A DNA stretch of 64,000 nucleotides. Source: Sva-07 sp031398325 (lineage in GTDB: Bacteria > Actinomycetota > Acidimicrobiia > Acidimicrobiales > Ilumatobacteraceae). Every line of letters starts with the position of its first letter. The first letter of the stretch is position 1. Positions 44,612 to 52,802 of the stretch are shown piece by piece. Position numbers and translations under genes: made by a program. Under the pieces are notes generated by a model. The model ran no database searches. It worked only from the letters and a program-made list of their open reading frames with translations, and was not told where the DNA came from. Location of the stretch: NCBI GenBank assembly GCA_031398325.1, contig JANNNB010000072.1:1-64000 (forward strand). The letters run 5' to 3'.

Positions 44612-45097
44612 ATGTCACTTCTCAATGAACCGATCAACACGCTCGGCGGCGACACGACGAGCCTGGCCGCCTTCGACGGCAAAGCGATCCTCGCGGTCAA
44701 CGTCGCGTCGAAGTGCGGACTGACGCCGCAGTACACCGGCCTCGAGGCCCTGCACGAGCAGTACGCCGATCGTGGTTTCACGGTCGTGGGGTTCCCGTGC
44801 AACCAGTTCGGTGGCCAGGAGCCTGGCACGGCCGAAGAGATCGAGACGTTCTGTTCGACGACCTACGGGGTCACGTTCCCCATGATGGAGAAGATCGAGG
44901 TCAACGGTGACGGTCAACATCCGATCTACGCGTCGCTGACCCAGGTCGCCGATGCCGAAGGTGTCTCGGGGGACATCCGTTGGAATTTCGAAAAGTTCCT
45001 GATCGCCCCGGATGGCACCGTCACCCGGTTCTCGCCGATGGTCGCACCCGAGGACCCGACGCTCGTCGCCGCGATCGAAGCCAGCCTGCCAGGCTGA
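44612..45097 (+). CDS. Glutathione peroxidase family protein (Cys type)
   Basis: 161-residue thiol peroxidase. The peroxidatic cysteine is C35 in VASKCGLTPQY, and the family tetrad is completed by GFPCNQFGGQEPGTAEEI (Gln) and RWNFEKFLI (Trp, Asn). There is no selenocysteine. In actinobacteria such enzymes are usually thioredoxin- or mycothiol-coupled rather than glutathione-dependent; the mshC gene in this window is consistent with that, by inference. CAGACT lies 6 nt before the ATG. It faces the Rrf2 regulator gene convergently. Confidence 0.9.
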   Translation: MSLLNEPINTLGGDTTSLAAFDGKAILAVNVASKCGLTPQYTGLEALHEQYADRGFTVVGFPCNQFGGQEPGTAEEIETFCSTTYGVTFPMMEKIEVNGDGQHPIYASLTQVADAEGVSGDIRWNFEKFLIAPDGTVTRFSPMVAPEDPTLVAAIEASLPG

Positions 45098-45175
45098 AAC
45101 GCTCGGCAACCCTCGAAGAGCCGAGGGAAGCGCCGGGCGCGGGCGAGGCGACTCGGGGCGAGGCCGAGCTGATCG

Positions 45176-45607
45176 TTACGGCCAGGGGGCGTCGCCGTTG
45201 GCGATCGCCGCGATCCCGGCGAGCGTGTAGCCCTCCAGGTAGCTGCGCATCTGCGCGCCCGCCTCGTCCCAGATCCCGAGCAGCACGCACTGACCTTCGT
45301 GATCGCACGCACCGTCCTGGTGGGGTTGTCCGAAGTCGCCGAGGGTGATCGGACCATCGACGGCCGACACGATCTCGGAGAGCAGGATCTCCTCCGGCGG
45401 GCGGGAGAGCACGTAGCCCCCACCGACGCCGCGCTTCGAGCGCACGAGCCCGGCCCCCTTCAGCGCGAGGAGGATCTGTTCGAGGTACGGCTGGGGCAGC
45501 GCGGTGCGGTCGGCGATGTCGCGTACCGATGTGGGACCGGCATCGGCATGCAGTGCGAGTGACAACAACGCACGGGAGGCGTAGTCACCGCGGGTCGAGA
45601 TGCGCAC
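45176..45607 (-). CDS. Rrf2-family transcriptional regulator
   Basis: 143 residues. An N-terminal winged helix (MRISTRGDYASRALLSLALH, SVRDIADRTALPQPYLEQIL, LVRSKRGVGGGYVLSRPPEEI) is typical of Rrf2 proteins such as IscR and NsrR. Only two cysteines, C101 and C107 (ACDHEGQCVLL), remain in the cluster-binding loop, where three are usual; a His or Asp may supply the missing ligand, or the protein may sense something else. GTG start with TAGGGT (complement of 45614-45619) 6 nt upstream and a dyad beside it. The redox-active neighbours suggest an oxidative or NO signal. Confidence 0.88.
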   Translation of the reverse strand: MRISTRGDYASRALLSLALHADAGPTSVRDIADRTALPQPYLEQILLALKGAGLVRSKRGVGGGYVLSRPPEEILLSEIVSAVDGPITLGDFGQPHQDGACDHEGQCVLLGIWDEAGAQMRSYLEGYTLAGIAAIANGDAPWP

Positions 45608-45622
45608 CCCGACACCCTATTG

Positions 45623-45640
45623 ATCAACAGGCTGTTTGAT
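45623..45640. promoter_or_regulatory. Dyad in the Rrf2 gene promoter (candidate autoregulatory operator)
   Basis: The exact dyad AACAG-G-CTGTT (45626-45636) is extended by ATCA and TGAT arms into a near-palindrome. It lies just upstream of the -10-like hexamer for the Rrf2 gene, in the position where a repressor would block RNA polymerase. The divergent phosphodiesterase gene may share it. Confidence 0.35.
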
Positions 45641-45710
45641 GAACTCCCCGAAATCAGCGGGATTCCTTGTCGATGGCACCGACGACGTGGTGGACTGTCA
45701 TCGAGTGATC

Positions 45711-46838
45711 ATGACGAACGGAACGACGAGCGGTGGCGGACCGATCATTCCGGACTACGCGGGAGCGAATGTTCGTGGGATCATTCCGGCCCTGTTGGGC
45801 CCGGCGCCGTGGGCCACCGGCCTGCCGCAGTGGTTCCCGAGCCCGGTTGCATCGGCAGCGCGAGCCGTGCTCCTCGTTCTCGACGGCCTCGGCTGGGACC
45901 AGTTCGAAGCGCATCGAGTCCTCATGCCGAACCTTGCCACCCTGTCGGGCGGGCCGATCCACACGGTCGCCCCGACGACCACCGCGACCGCATTGAGTTC
46001 GATCACGACCGGTCTGACCCCTGCCGAACACGGCCTGATCGGGTACCGGATCGTGCTCGGCGGCGAGATCATGAACGTGTTGCGATGGACCGTCGGCGAG
46101 CAGGCGGTGCGCCGCTCGCACCCGCCGCGCGATGTCCAGCCGTACGACCCGTTCCTCGGATTCACCCCGCCGGTGATCAGCCCGGCCGAACTGCAGGGGT
46201 CGGCGTTCTCGGAGGCGCACCTACGTGGATCGAAGCCGAGCGGGTGGCGCGCCGCATCATCCATTGCGGTGGAAGCAGCGGCTCAGCTCGCAGCCGGCGA
46301 GCGCTTCGTCTACTGCTACTACGGCGGCATCGACAAGATCGCCCATGAGCGCGGGTTCGGCCCCTACTACGACGCTGAACTGCGCTTCGCCGATCACATC
46401 GTGGGCGCGATCCTCGCCGCTCTTCCCCCGGACACGGCGCTGCTCGTCACCGCCGACCATGGTCAGGTCGACGTGGGTCGCAACATCGTCCACCCGTCGG
46501 CGGAGCTGCTCGCCGGCGTGTCGTTCCAGTCCGGCGAGGGACGCTTCCGATGGCTGCATGCGGCGCCAGGTGCGGTCGCGTCGATCGTCGAGACGGCGAC
46601 CGAGGAGATCGGACACCTCGGACACGTCGTCACGAAGGACCAGATGCTGGACGAGCACTGGTTCGGCCAGTCGATGGCGCCGGCGATCAGGTCACGTCTC
46701 GGTGATGTGGCTCTCGTGGCGTCCGAGCCGGTGAGTTTTCACGACCCCGCCGACTCCGGCCCGTTCGAGCTCGTGTGCCGCCACGGAGCGTTGACCTCTG
46801 CCGAGGTCAACGTCCCCCTGCTCGCCACCGTCGTGTGA
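45711..46838 (+). CDS. Alkaline phosphatase-superfamily nucleotide pyrophosphatase/phosphodiesterase
   Basis: 375 residues. AVLLVLDGLGWDQFEAH carries the first metal Asp; TVAPTTTATALSSITTGLTPAEHGLIGYR contains the catalytic Thr region (short part TTTATAL); YYGGIDKIAHERG and LVTADHGQVDVG supply further Asp/His metal ligands; CRHGALTSAEVNVPLL ends the core. This matches the type I phosphodiesterase/nucleotide pyrophosphatase family. The substrate is unknown. ATG 45711 is chosen; an in-frame ATG at 45636 would overlap the divergent Rrf2 promoter. No signal peptide is evident. Confidence 0.85.
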   Translation: MTNGTTSGGGPIIPDYAGANVRGIIPALLGPAPWATGLPQWFPSPVASAARAVLLVLDGLGWDQFEAHRVLMPNLATLSGGPIHTVAPTTTATALSSITTGLTPAEHGLIGYRIVLGGEIMNVLRWTVGEQAVRRSHPPRDVQPYDPFLGFTPPVISPAELQGSAFSEAHLRGSKPSGWRAASSIAVEAAAQLAAGERFVYCYYGGIDKIAHERGFGPYYDAELRFADHIVGAILAALPPDTALLVTADHGQVDVGRNIVHPSAELLAGVSFQSGEGRFRWLHAAPGAVASIVETATEEIGHLGHVVTKDQMLDEHWFGQSMAPAIRSRLGDVALVASEPVSFHDPADSGPFELVCRHGALTSAEVNVPLLATVV

Positions 46839-46892
46839 CGGCGGAGCGACACGTGGGTGTCGACGCGAGCCGAGTCGGGTAGAACGGGGACC

Positions 46893-47405
46893 ATGTCAGA
46901 CGTCACCGAAGTCGTGCAGCCCGACGAGATCACCAACAGTGATGGCATCGAGCCCGATGCTGGCGTGCCCGAGGTGGCTCGCGAGTCGGTGACCGAGCCG
47001 GCGAAGGTCATGCGGATCGGCTCGATGGTCAAGCAACTGCTCGAGGAGGTCCGGGCGGCCCCGCTCGACGAGCGTTCACGCGAACGGCTGGCAGAGATCT
47101 ACGAACGCTCCATCACGGAGCTGTCGATGGCGCTGTCGCCGGACCTTCAGGAGGAACTCCACATGTTGGCGTTGCCGTTCGAGCCCGACGTGGTGCCCAG
47201 CGAAGGTGAGCTCCGCATCGCGAAGGCCCAACTGGTCGGCTGGCTCGAGGGCCTGTTCCACGGCATCCAAGCCACGCTGATGGCCCAGCAGTTCGCCGCG
47301 AGACAGCAGCTCGAACAGATGCGAGAGCTCCCAGGAGGAGCCCCTCAGCAGTTCCCGCAAGGCCAGAACCCGTCAGGCACAGAACGCCCCGGCACGTACC
47401 TCTGA
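46893..47405 (+). CDS. bpa: Bacterial proteasome activator Bpa
   Basis: 170 residues. A disordered acidic N-terminus (about 1-45), a four-helix core (KVMRIGSMVKQLLEEVRAAP to LFHGIQATLMAQQFAARQQLEQ) and a Pro/Gln-rich tail ending GTYL. In Mycobacterium tuberculosis, Bpa (PafE) forms a ring that docks on the 20S proteasome through a C-terminal GQYL motif and promotes ATP-independent degradation; GTYL is a near-identical docking end. It predicts a 20S proteasome elsewhere in the genome. TAGAAC (46880-46885) lies 7 nt before the ATG. Confidence 0.9.
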   Translation: MSDVTEVVQPDEITNSDGIEPDAGVPEVARESVTEPAKVMRIGSMVKQLLEEVRAAPLDERSRERLAEIYERSITELSMALSPDLQEELHMLALPFEPDVVPSEGELRIAKAQLVGWLEGLFHGIQATLMAQQFAARQQLEQMRELPGGAPQQFPQGQNPSGTERPGTYL

Positions 47406-47410
47406 CCCGG

Positions 47411-47430
47411 AACCGACCGGAACCGACCGG
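47411..47430 (+). repeat. 10-bp tandem repeat after the bpa stop codon
   Basis: AACCGACCGG occurs twice in direct succession, starting 6 bases after the bpa stop. Confidence 0.8.
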
Positions 47431-47572
47431 AGCCCTGGCAGGCGCGCCTCCCCTCGCAAAACGAGTCGGGAACAGAACTCCCTTCCGGGTCTCTGCCCAC
47501 CAGCCGAAACAAGCTTTTCAGGCTCCGAGGAACAGCGATGCACCGACAGGTGAACGGGTGGCGCCGGGGTTC

Positions 47573-47605
47573 GTTTCGGACCGGCCGAAGGCCGCACGCC
47601 GAAAC
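47573..47605 (+). other. Nested inverted repeat upstream of dnaE
   Basis: Outer arms GTTTCGG (47573-47579) and CCGAAAC (47599-47605) enclose an inner hairpin CGGCC-GAA-GGCCG (47582-47594), giving a 7 + 5 bp interrupted stem. No T-tract follows. It may terminate bpa transcription or structure the dnaE leader. Confidence 0.45.
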
Positions 47606-47715
47606 AACGCCGGCGACAGGACCCGTGAACCGATCGGTCCGGCCGGCGAATGCCATGCACCTCTGATCGCGCTACATTCGAACAACATCCGTGTAATCCC
47701 GTGACAAGAAGTTCT

Positions 47716-50700
47716 GTGCCCGATTCCTTCACCCACCTTCACGTCCACACCGAGTTCTCGATGCTCGACGGAGCGGCGCGGCTCGACGAGCTGGTGGCGA
47801 AGGCGGTGAGCGACGGGCAACCCGCGATCGGCATGACCGACCACGGGAACATGTACGGCACGCTGGACTTCTACAAGGAGTGCAACAAGCAGGGGATCAA
47901 GCCGATCATCGGCACCGAGGCCTACATGGCCCACGACCACCGTTCGGAGCGTCCCACCAGGCGAGGGCGGATCGACGACTCGGGCGGCGACACCGAGGGC
48001 GGCGCCAAGCTCTACTACCACCTGACCCTGCTCGCCGAGAACCAGACCGGCTACAAGAACCTCATCCAGCTGTCGAGCCTGGCCTTCATGGAGGGCTACT
48101 ACTACAAGCCCCGCGTCGACTGGGAGCTGCTCGAGAAGTACTCGGAGGGCCTGATCGCCACCACCGGCTGTCTGGGTGGGCACGTGCTCCAGTCGCTGCT
48201 CAACGGCGACGAGAAGGGCGCGCTCGCGAAGGCCAGCCGACTCCAGGACATCTTCGGACGGGACAACCTGTTCGTCGAGCTCCAGGACCACGGCCAGCAC
48301 GCACAGCGCGAGACCAACCCGAAGCTGGTCGAGATCGCGAAGCAGATCGGTGCGCCGTTGCTCGCCACGAACGACAGCCACTACACGCATCAGCACGACC
48401 ACGAGTCGCACGAGGCGCTGCTCTGTGTGCAGACCGGTGCGCTGTTGTCCGATCCGAAACGCTTCAAGTTCGAGGGCACCGAGCACTACCTCAAGACCGC
48501 TGCGGAGATGCGCTACCTGTTCCGCGAGGTGCCGACCGCCTGTGACAATTCGCTCTGGATCGCCGAGCGCGCCGAGTTGGAGATCGAGTTCGGCAAGCCG
48601 TTGTTGCCGAACTTCCCGCTGCCGGCAGGCTTCGACGACGATGCCGCGTACCTGACCCATCTCACATGGGCTGGAGCCAAGGAGCGTTGGGGCGACGACA
48701 TCTCGCCCGACGTCGCGGAACGGCTCGCCTACGAGCTCAAGGTCATCTGCGACATGGGCTTCGCGTCCTACTTCCTGATCACGTGGGACCTGATCAAGTA
48801 CGCCAAGGACCGTGGCATCCGTGTCGGACCCGGCCGTGGATCGGCGGCCGGATGTGCCGTCGCCTACTCGCTGCGGATCACCGATCTCGATCCGGTCCGT
48901 TACGACCTGCTGTTCGAACGCTTCCTCAACCCGAGCCGGATCTCGATGCCCGACATCGACATGGACTTCGACTCGCGATATCGCGACGAGATGATCCGCT
49001 ATGCCGCCGAGCGGTACGGGCGCGACCACGTCGCCCAGATCATCACGTTCGGCACGATCAAGGCCCGCAATGCCGTACGCGACGCGGCCCGCGTGCTCGG
49101 CTATCCCTACGGCGTCGGCGACAAGCTGGCCAAGGCGATGCCGCCGATGGTCATGGGGCGCGACACCCCGTTGAAGTACTGCTTCGAGGAGAGCCCGAAG
49201 TACGCCGACGGCTACAAGGCCGCCGCCGACCTGCGGGCGATGTACGACTCCGATCCCGATCTGAAGCGCATCATCGACGTCGCCCGCGGCCTCGAAGGGC
49301 TGAAGCGCTCCGACGGCATCCACGCTGCGGCGGTCGTGATCACCAAGGAGCCGGTGACCGACTACGTCCCGATCCAACGCAAGCCGGAGTCCGGCCAGGA
49401 CCCGGCCGACGCACCCGTCGTCACCCAGTACGAAATGCACGGCATCGAAGACCTCGGGCTGCTGAAGATGGACTTCCTGGGGCTGCGCAACCTCGACGTC
49501 ATCACCGACACCGTCGCGATGGTGAGGGCGACCCGCGACCCGGACTTCCTCGTGGAGGAGATCTCCCTCGAGGATCCGGCGACGTTCGCGTTGCTGTCAC
49601 GCGGTGACACGATGGGTGTGTTCCAACTGGAGTCGCCGCCGATGCGCCAACTCCTGAAGGCGCTCGCACCGACCTCGTTCGAGGACGTCGCCGCGTTGAT
49701 CGCGCTCTACCGGCCAGGGCCGATGGGCGTCAACATGCACTACGACTACGCCGATCGCAAGAACAACCGAAAGCCCGTCGAGTACTTCCACGCCGACGCC
49801 GAGGCGGTGCTCGGCGACACGTACGGCCTGATGATCTATCAGGAGAGCGTGATGCGGGTCGCGCAGAAGTTCGCCGGCTACAACCTCGCCGAGGCGGACA
49901 ACCTCCGCAAGGCCTGCGGGAAGAAGATCCGCGAGATGATGGCCAAGGAACGTGACGCGTTCGAGGCCGGTGTCGTCAAGACCGGCTACGGCGAGCTACT
50001 CGGCAAGCAGCTGTTCGACATCATCGAGAAGTTCGCCGATTACGCGTTCGCCAAGAGCCACTCGTTCGGCTACGGCCTCGTCACGTACCAGACGGCGTAC
50101 CTCAAGGCGCACTACCCGGTCGAGTACCTCGCCTGTCTGCTCACGAGCGTCAAGAGCAACCTCGACAAGGCCGCGACCTACCTCGCCGACTGTCGATCGA
50201 TGGGCATCAAGGTGCTGCCGCCGGACGTGAACCGGTCGGTCAGCAACTTCGCCGCGCTGTCGGCAGCCGAGGTGCCCGACGACGTTTCCCTGCCCGTCGG
50301 CAGCCCCGGTGCGATCACCTTCGGCTTGTCGGCCGTGCGCAACGTGGGCGAGGGGTTGGTCGAACTGCTGGTCGCCGAACGCGTCGGGAACGGTGCGTTC
50401 TCCAGCTTCCACGACTTCGTCGAGCGCGTTCCCGAACCGGTGCTCAACAAGCGCACCGTCGAATCGCTCATCAAGGGCGGCGCGTTCGATTCGCTCGGGC
50501 ACCCACGACGCGGACTGCTCACGGTGTTCGAACACATCATCGACTCGACCGTCAGCCGGCGCCGTGAGCGGGAGAAGGGCGTGATGAGCCTCTTCGGCGA
50601 CTGGGGTGACGATGGTGCCGCCGGCGACGAGGCTGATGACTGCGGGTTCTCCGAGCGAACCGCGATTCCCGGGCTGGTGTTCGACAAGACCGACCAGCTT

Positions 50701-51303
50701 CGCTTCGAAAAGGAGATGCTGGGGCTCTACGTGTCCGACCATCCGCTCTTCGGCGTCGAGGCCTCGCTCCGACGCAAGGTCGAGCACCAGCTCATCGATC
50801 TGCCGATGATGGACGACGGCGCCCAGGTGGTCGTCGGAGGCATCATCACCAACCTGGCGCGCAAGTTCACGAAGCGTGGCGATCAGATGGCGGTGTTCCT
50901 CCTCGAAGACCTCGATGCGTCGATCGAGGTCACGATCTTCCCGCGAACGCTCACCGAGCAGGGTCACAAGCTCGAAGACGACCTGATCGTCACCGTGAAG
51001 GGCCGCCTCGATCGCCGTGACGAGTCGCGATTCGGTCTCATCGGCCAGACGGTGACCGTGCTCAGCGGCCTGAACGATGGACCCGCACCCTCACTCCGTC
51101 TGCGGCTTCCGTCCACGACCCTCGACGAGCTGCGGATCCAACGGCTGAAGCGGATCCTGCGAGATCATCCCGGCGAGTCGCTGGTGATGGTCGACGTCGG
51201 ACAGGGGCGCGTGCTCAGACTGTCCGACGAGTTCCGGGTCGACCTCGACCGCTCCGTCGGCGAGCTCCGCATGGCCTTCGGCCACGAGGCGGTGCTCCTC
51301 TAG
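47716..51303 (+). CDS. dnaE: DNA polymerase III alpha subunit DnaE
   Basis: Replicative polymerase; about 1195 residues. The N-terminal PHP domain starts FTHLHVHTEFSMLDGAARL with its metal His residues; the polymerase domain includes VGPGRGSAAGCAVAYSL, PDIDMDFDSRYRDEMI (catalytic Asp pair), GYPYGVGDKLAKAMPP and YRPGPMGVNMHYDYADRKN; then the FAKSHSFGYGLVTYQTAYLK segment, a helix-hairpin-helix region and a C-terminal OB fold (VVVGGIITNLARKFTKRGDQM, partly quoted). Conserved PHP His residues suggest intrinsic proofreading, as in mycobacterial DnaE1. GTG 47716 or GTG 47701 can start it. Confidence 0.96.
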   Translation: MPDSFTHLHVHTEFSMLDGAARLDELVAKAVSDGQPAIGMTDHGNMYGTLDFYKECNKQGIKPIIGTEAYMAHDHRSERPTRRGRIDDSGGDTEGGAKLYYHLTLLAENQTGYKNLIQLSSLAFMEGYYYKPRVDWELLEKYSEGLIATTGCLGGHVLQSLLNGDEKGALAKASRLQDIFGRDNLFVELQDHGQHAQRETNPKLVEIAKQIGAPLLATNDSHYTHQHDHESHEALLCVQTGALLSDPKRFKFEGTEHYLKTAAEMRYLFREVPTACDNSLWIAERAELEIEFGKPLLPNFPLPAGFDDDAAYLTHLTWAGAKERWGDDISPDVAERLAYELKVICDMGFASYFLITWDLIKYAKDRGIRVGPGRGSAAGCAVAYSLRITDLDPVRYDLLFERFLNPSRISMPDIDMDFDSRYRDEMIRYAAERYGRDHVAQIITFGTIKARNAVRDAARVLGYPYGVGDKLAKAMPPMVMGRDTPLKYCFEESPKYADGYKAAADLRAMYDSDPDLKRIIDVARGLEGLKRSDGIHAAAVVITKEPVTDYVPIQRKPESGQDPADAPVVTQYEMHGIEDLGLLKMDFLGLRNLDVITDTVAMVRATRDPDFLVEEISLEDPATFALLSRGDTMGVFQLESPPMRQLLKALAPTSFEDVAALIALYRPGPMGVNMHYDYADRKNNRKPVEYFHADAEAVLGDTYGLMIYQESVMRVAQKFAGYNLAEADNLRKACGKKIREMMAKERDAFEAGVVKTGYGELLGKQLFDIIEKFADYAFAKSHSFGYGLVTYQTAYLKAHYPVEYLACLLTSVKSNLDKAATYLADCRSMGIKVLPPDVNRSVSNFAALSAAEVPDDVSLPVGSPGAITFGLSAVRNVGEGLVELLVAERVGNGAFSSFHDFVERVPEPVLNKRTVESLIKGGAFDSLGHPRRGLLTVFEHIIDSTVSRRREREKGVMSLFGDWGDDGAAGDEADDCGFSERTAIPGLVFDKTDQLRFEKEMLGLYVSDHPLFGVEASLRRKVEHQLIDLPMMDDGAQVVVGGIITNLARKFTKRGDQMAVFLLEDLDASIEVTIFPRTLTEQGHKLEDDLIVTVKGRLDRRDESRFGLIGQTVTVLSGLNDGPAPSLRLRLPSTTLDELRIQRLKRILRDHPGESLVMVDVGQGRVLRLSDEFRVDLDRSVGELRMAFGHEAVLL

Positions 51304-51352
51304 TCGTCTCCGCCGTACCTATTGTCTCGGCCTCACTGAAATCCAGCCGCCG

Positions 51353-51388
51353 GACCTAGGTCGGCCGAGAGCCAGCCTCGTCGCTGGC
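51353..51388. other. Palindromes in the dnaE downstream gap
   Basis: GACCTAGGTC (51353-51362), the overlapping TCGGCCGA (51361-51368) and a hairpin GCCAGC/GCTGGC (51371-51376, 51383-51388) cluster in the 199-bp gap after dnaE. A non-canonical terminator is possible; there is no T-tract. The rest of the gap holds no gene I can support. Confidence 0.3.
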
Positions 51389-51502
51389 GCTTCCCTCGGC
51401 GGCACTTCGGGACGGTCGGCCTCGAGTCCGCGGAACCCCATCGGGCCACTTGGACGTTGTGCGTTTGTACGAGTTCCGTTTCCAGATGGCAGAATGGGGG
51501 TG

Positions 51503-52159
51503 ATGAGTCTCGACGTATCGACCAACGACGCGGCTGCTCTCACCGATTCCGATCTCGATGAATTGGCGTCGATGGAGGAGGCATTCAGTGCCGGGCAGCT
51601 GTCCAAGGCCAAAGAGGACTGGGTACTGATCACCACGGCGCGCAGCGCCGGCAAGCTGCACGGATTCACGTTCTCGACGCTCGAGCGCATCGGTGGGACA
51701 CCGTGTGTGCTGCTCGGATTGATGAGTGTGAAGCGGTCGTCCAAGCGTGACCAGGTGTTGCGTGGCCTGATCGGCGAGGCCTACCACCGTGCGCTGATGG
51801 CGTTCCCCGACGAAGACGTCGTCGTCGGATGCCGCTTCGTGAACGCCGACGGCCTCGAAGCGTTCAAGGATCTGCGTGACGTCACCCCGTCGCCCGGCAG
51901 CACGGCAGTCGGTGAAGAACGTGCCTGGGGACGGCGCCTCGCCAAGCGGTTCGGTATCGAAGCCAAGTACGACGCCACGACGTTCACGTCCTCGACCGGC
52001 GCGCAGTCGGGCTACCTCGACCACGAGTCGTCGAAGCCCGACAAGCTCGACCCTGCGATCGTCGAGATGTTCAAGCCCGTCCCGGTCGCCAAGGGCGGTG
52101 TGATGGTGGTGTACGGCTGGACCATGGCAGAGGATCTCGTCAAACTCGGTCGTCGCTGA
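51503..52159 (+). CDS. Conserved-looking protein of unknown function (218 aa)
   Basis: Cytoplasmic, without membrane helices or export signal. After an acidic N-terminus (about 1-30) comes a mixed alpha/beta region with the strand-rich stretch WVLITTARSAGKLHGFTFST, LERIGGTPCVLLGLMSVKR and a helix KRDQVLRGLIGEAYHRALMA, then VVVGCRFVNADGLEAF. The layout faintly recalls a GNAT fold, but I see no acetyl-CoA loop and do not assign one. ATG 51503 is preferred over ATG 51494: CAGAAT (51490-51495) lies 7 nt upstream. It is followed after 10 bases by a nitroreductase gene, so the two are probably co-transcribed. Confidence 0.7.
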   Translation: MSLDVSTNDAAALTDSDLDELASMEEAFSAGQLSKAKEDWVLITTARSAGKLHGFTFSTLERIGGTPCVLLGLMSVKRSSKRDQVLRGLIGEAYHRALMAFPDEDVVVGCRFVNADGLEAFKDLRDVTPSPGSTAVGEERAWGRRLAKRFGIEAKYDATTFTSSTGAQSGYLDHESSKPDKLDPAIVEMFKPVPVAKGGVMVVYGWTMAEDLVKLGRR

Positions 52160-52169
52160 AGTCCGCCCC

Positions 52170-52784
52170 ATGGCCGACTTCGCGGAGGTGGTGCGGAACC
52201 GGCGCATGACGCGGGCGTTCGGTCCGGCAGCGGTCGACCCGGTGGTGATCGACGACATGGTCGATCTCGCGTCACGGGCGCCCAGCGCCGGCAAGGCCCA
52301 GGGGTGGCATCTCGTCGTGCTCGAGGGGGACGACACGGCGGTCTTCTGGGACTCCACGCTTCCGGCCGTCCGTCGCGACTCGTTCCGTTGGAAGCAACTG
52401 TTGAGCGCTCCCGTGATCGCCCTGCCGTTCGCCGACGCGAAGGCGTACACCGACCGCTACGCAGAGCCGGACAAGATCCAGACCGGTCTCGGTGCGGGCA
52501 CTGACGCATGGCCCGTGCCCTACTGGACCATCGATGCGTCGATGTCGGTGATGACGCTCCTGTTGGCCGCCGAGAACGCCGGCCTCGGCGCGCTCTTCTT
52601 CGGGGTGTTCCGCGGCGAGCGCGAGCTGCGCCAGGTGCTGGGGATCCCACCGGGTTTGCAGTTGCTCGGTGCGCTCGCCATCGGACACCCCGCGCCGAAG
52701 TCGGGTGACGAGACCGATCCCGGACGGAGCGCCGACCGCCGGCGACGCCAACCGGGCGAGATCATCCACCGGGGTCGTTGGTAG
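52170..52784 (+). CDS. Nitroreductase-family FMN protein
   Basis: 204 residues. FAEVVRNRRMTRAFGP begins the family, with the Arg residues for FMN phosphate binding; LASRAPSAGKAQGWHLVVLE is the second FMN contact region; SVMTLLLAAENAGLGALFFGVF and LGIPPGLQLLGALAIGHP complete the alpha/beta core. Substrates may be quinones, nitro compounds or, in F420-using actinobacteria, related redox molecules; none is indicated by the sequence. It follows the 218-residue unknown protein by 10 bases. Confidence 0.88.
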   Translation: MADFAEVVRNRRMTRAFGPAAVDPVVIDDMVDLASRAPSAGKAQGWHLVVLEGDDTAVFWDSTLPAVRRDSFRWKQLLSAPVIALPFADAKAYTDRYAEPDKIQTGLGAGTDAWPVPYWTIDASMSVMTLLLAAENAGLGALFFGVFRGERELRQVLGIPPGLQLLGALAIGHPAPKSGDETDPGRSADRRRRQPGEIIHRGRW

Positions 52785-52802
52785 ATCAGCCACCGACGGT
52801 GA

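Larger units (their letters stand above)
47406..47715. other. bpa-dnaE intergenic region (310 bp), structured, no gene found
   Basis: No convincing coding sequence on either strand. It holds the 10-bp tandem repeat after bpa, a nested hairpin (47573-47605), the 8-bp palindrome CGCCGGCG (47608-47615) and TACATT (47673-47678), which may be a dnaE -10 at conventional distance. This is the largest gap in the window. Confidence 0.5.

Noticed and set aside
47373..47732. A 119-codon minus-strand frame in the bpa-dnaE gap
   Set aside because: The start overlaps dnaE, composition is biased and there is no recognisable fold; the region is better explained by repeats and hairpins.
47518..49440. A 640-codon minus-strand frame opposite dnaE and its leader
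   Set aside because: Overlaps the PHP and polymerase domains of DnaE; low-complexity antisense-type composition and no motif.
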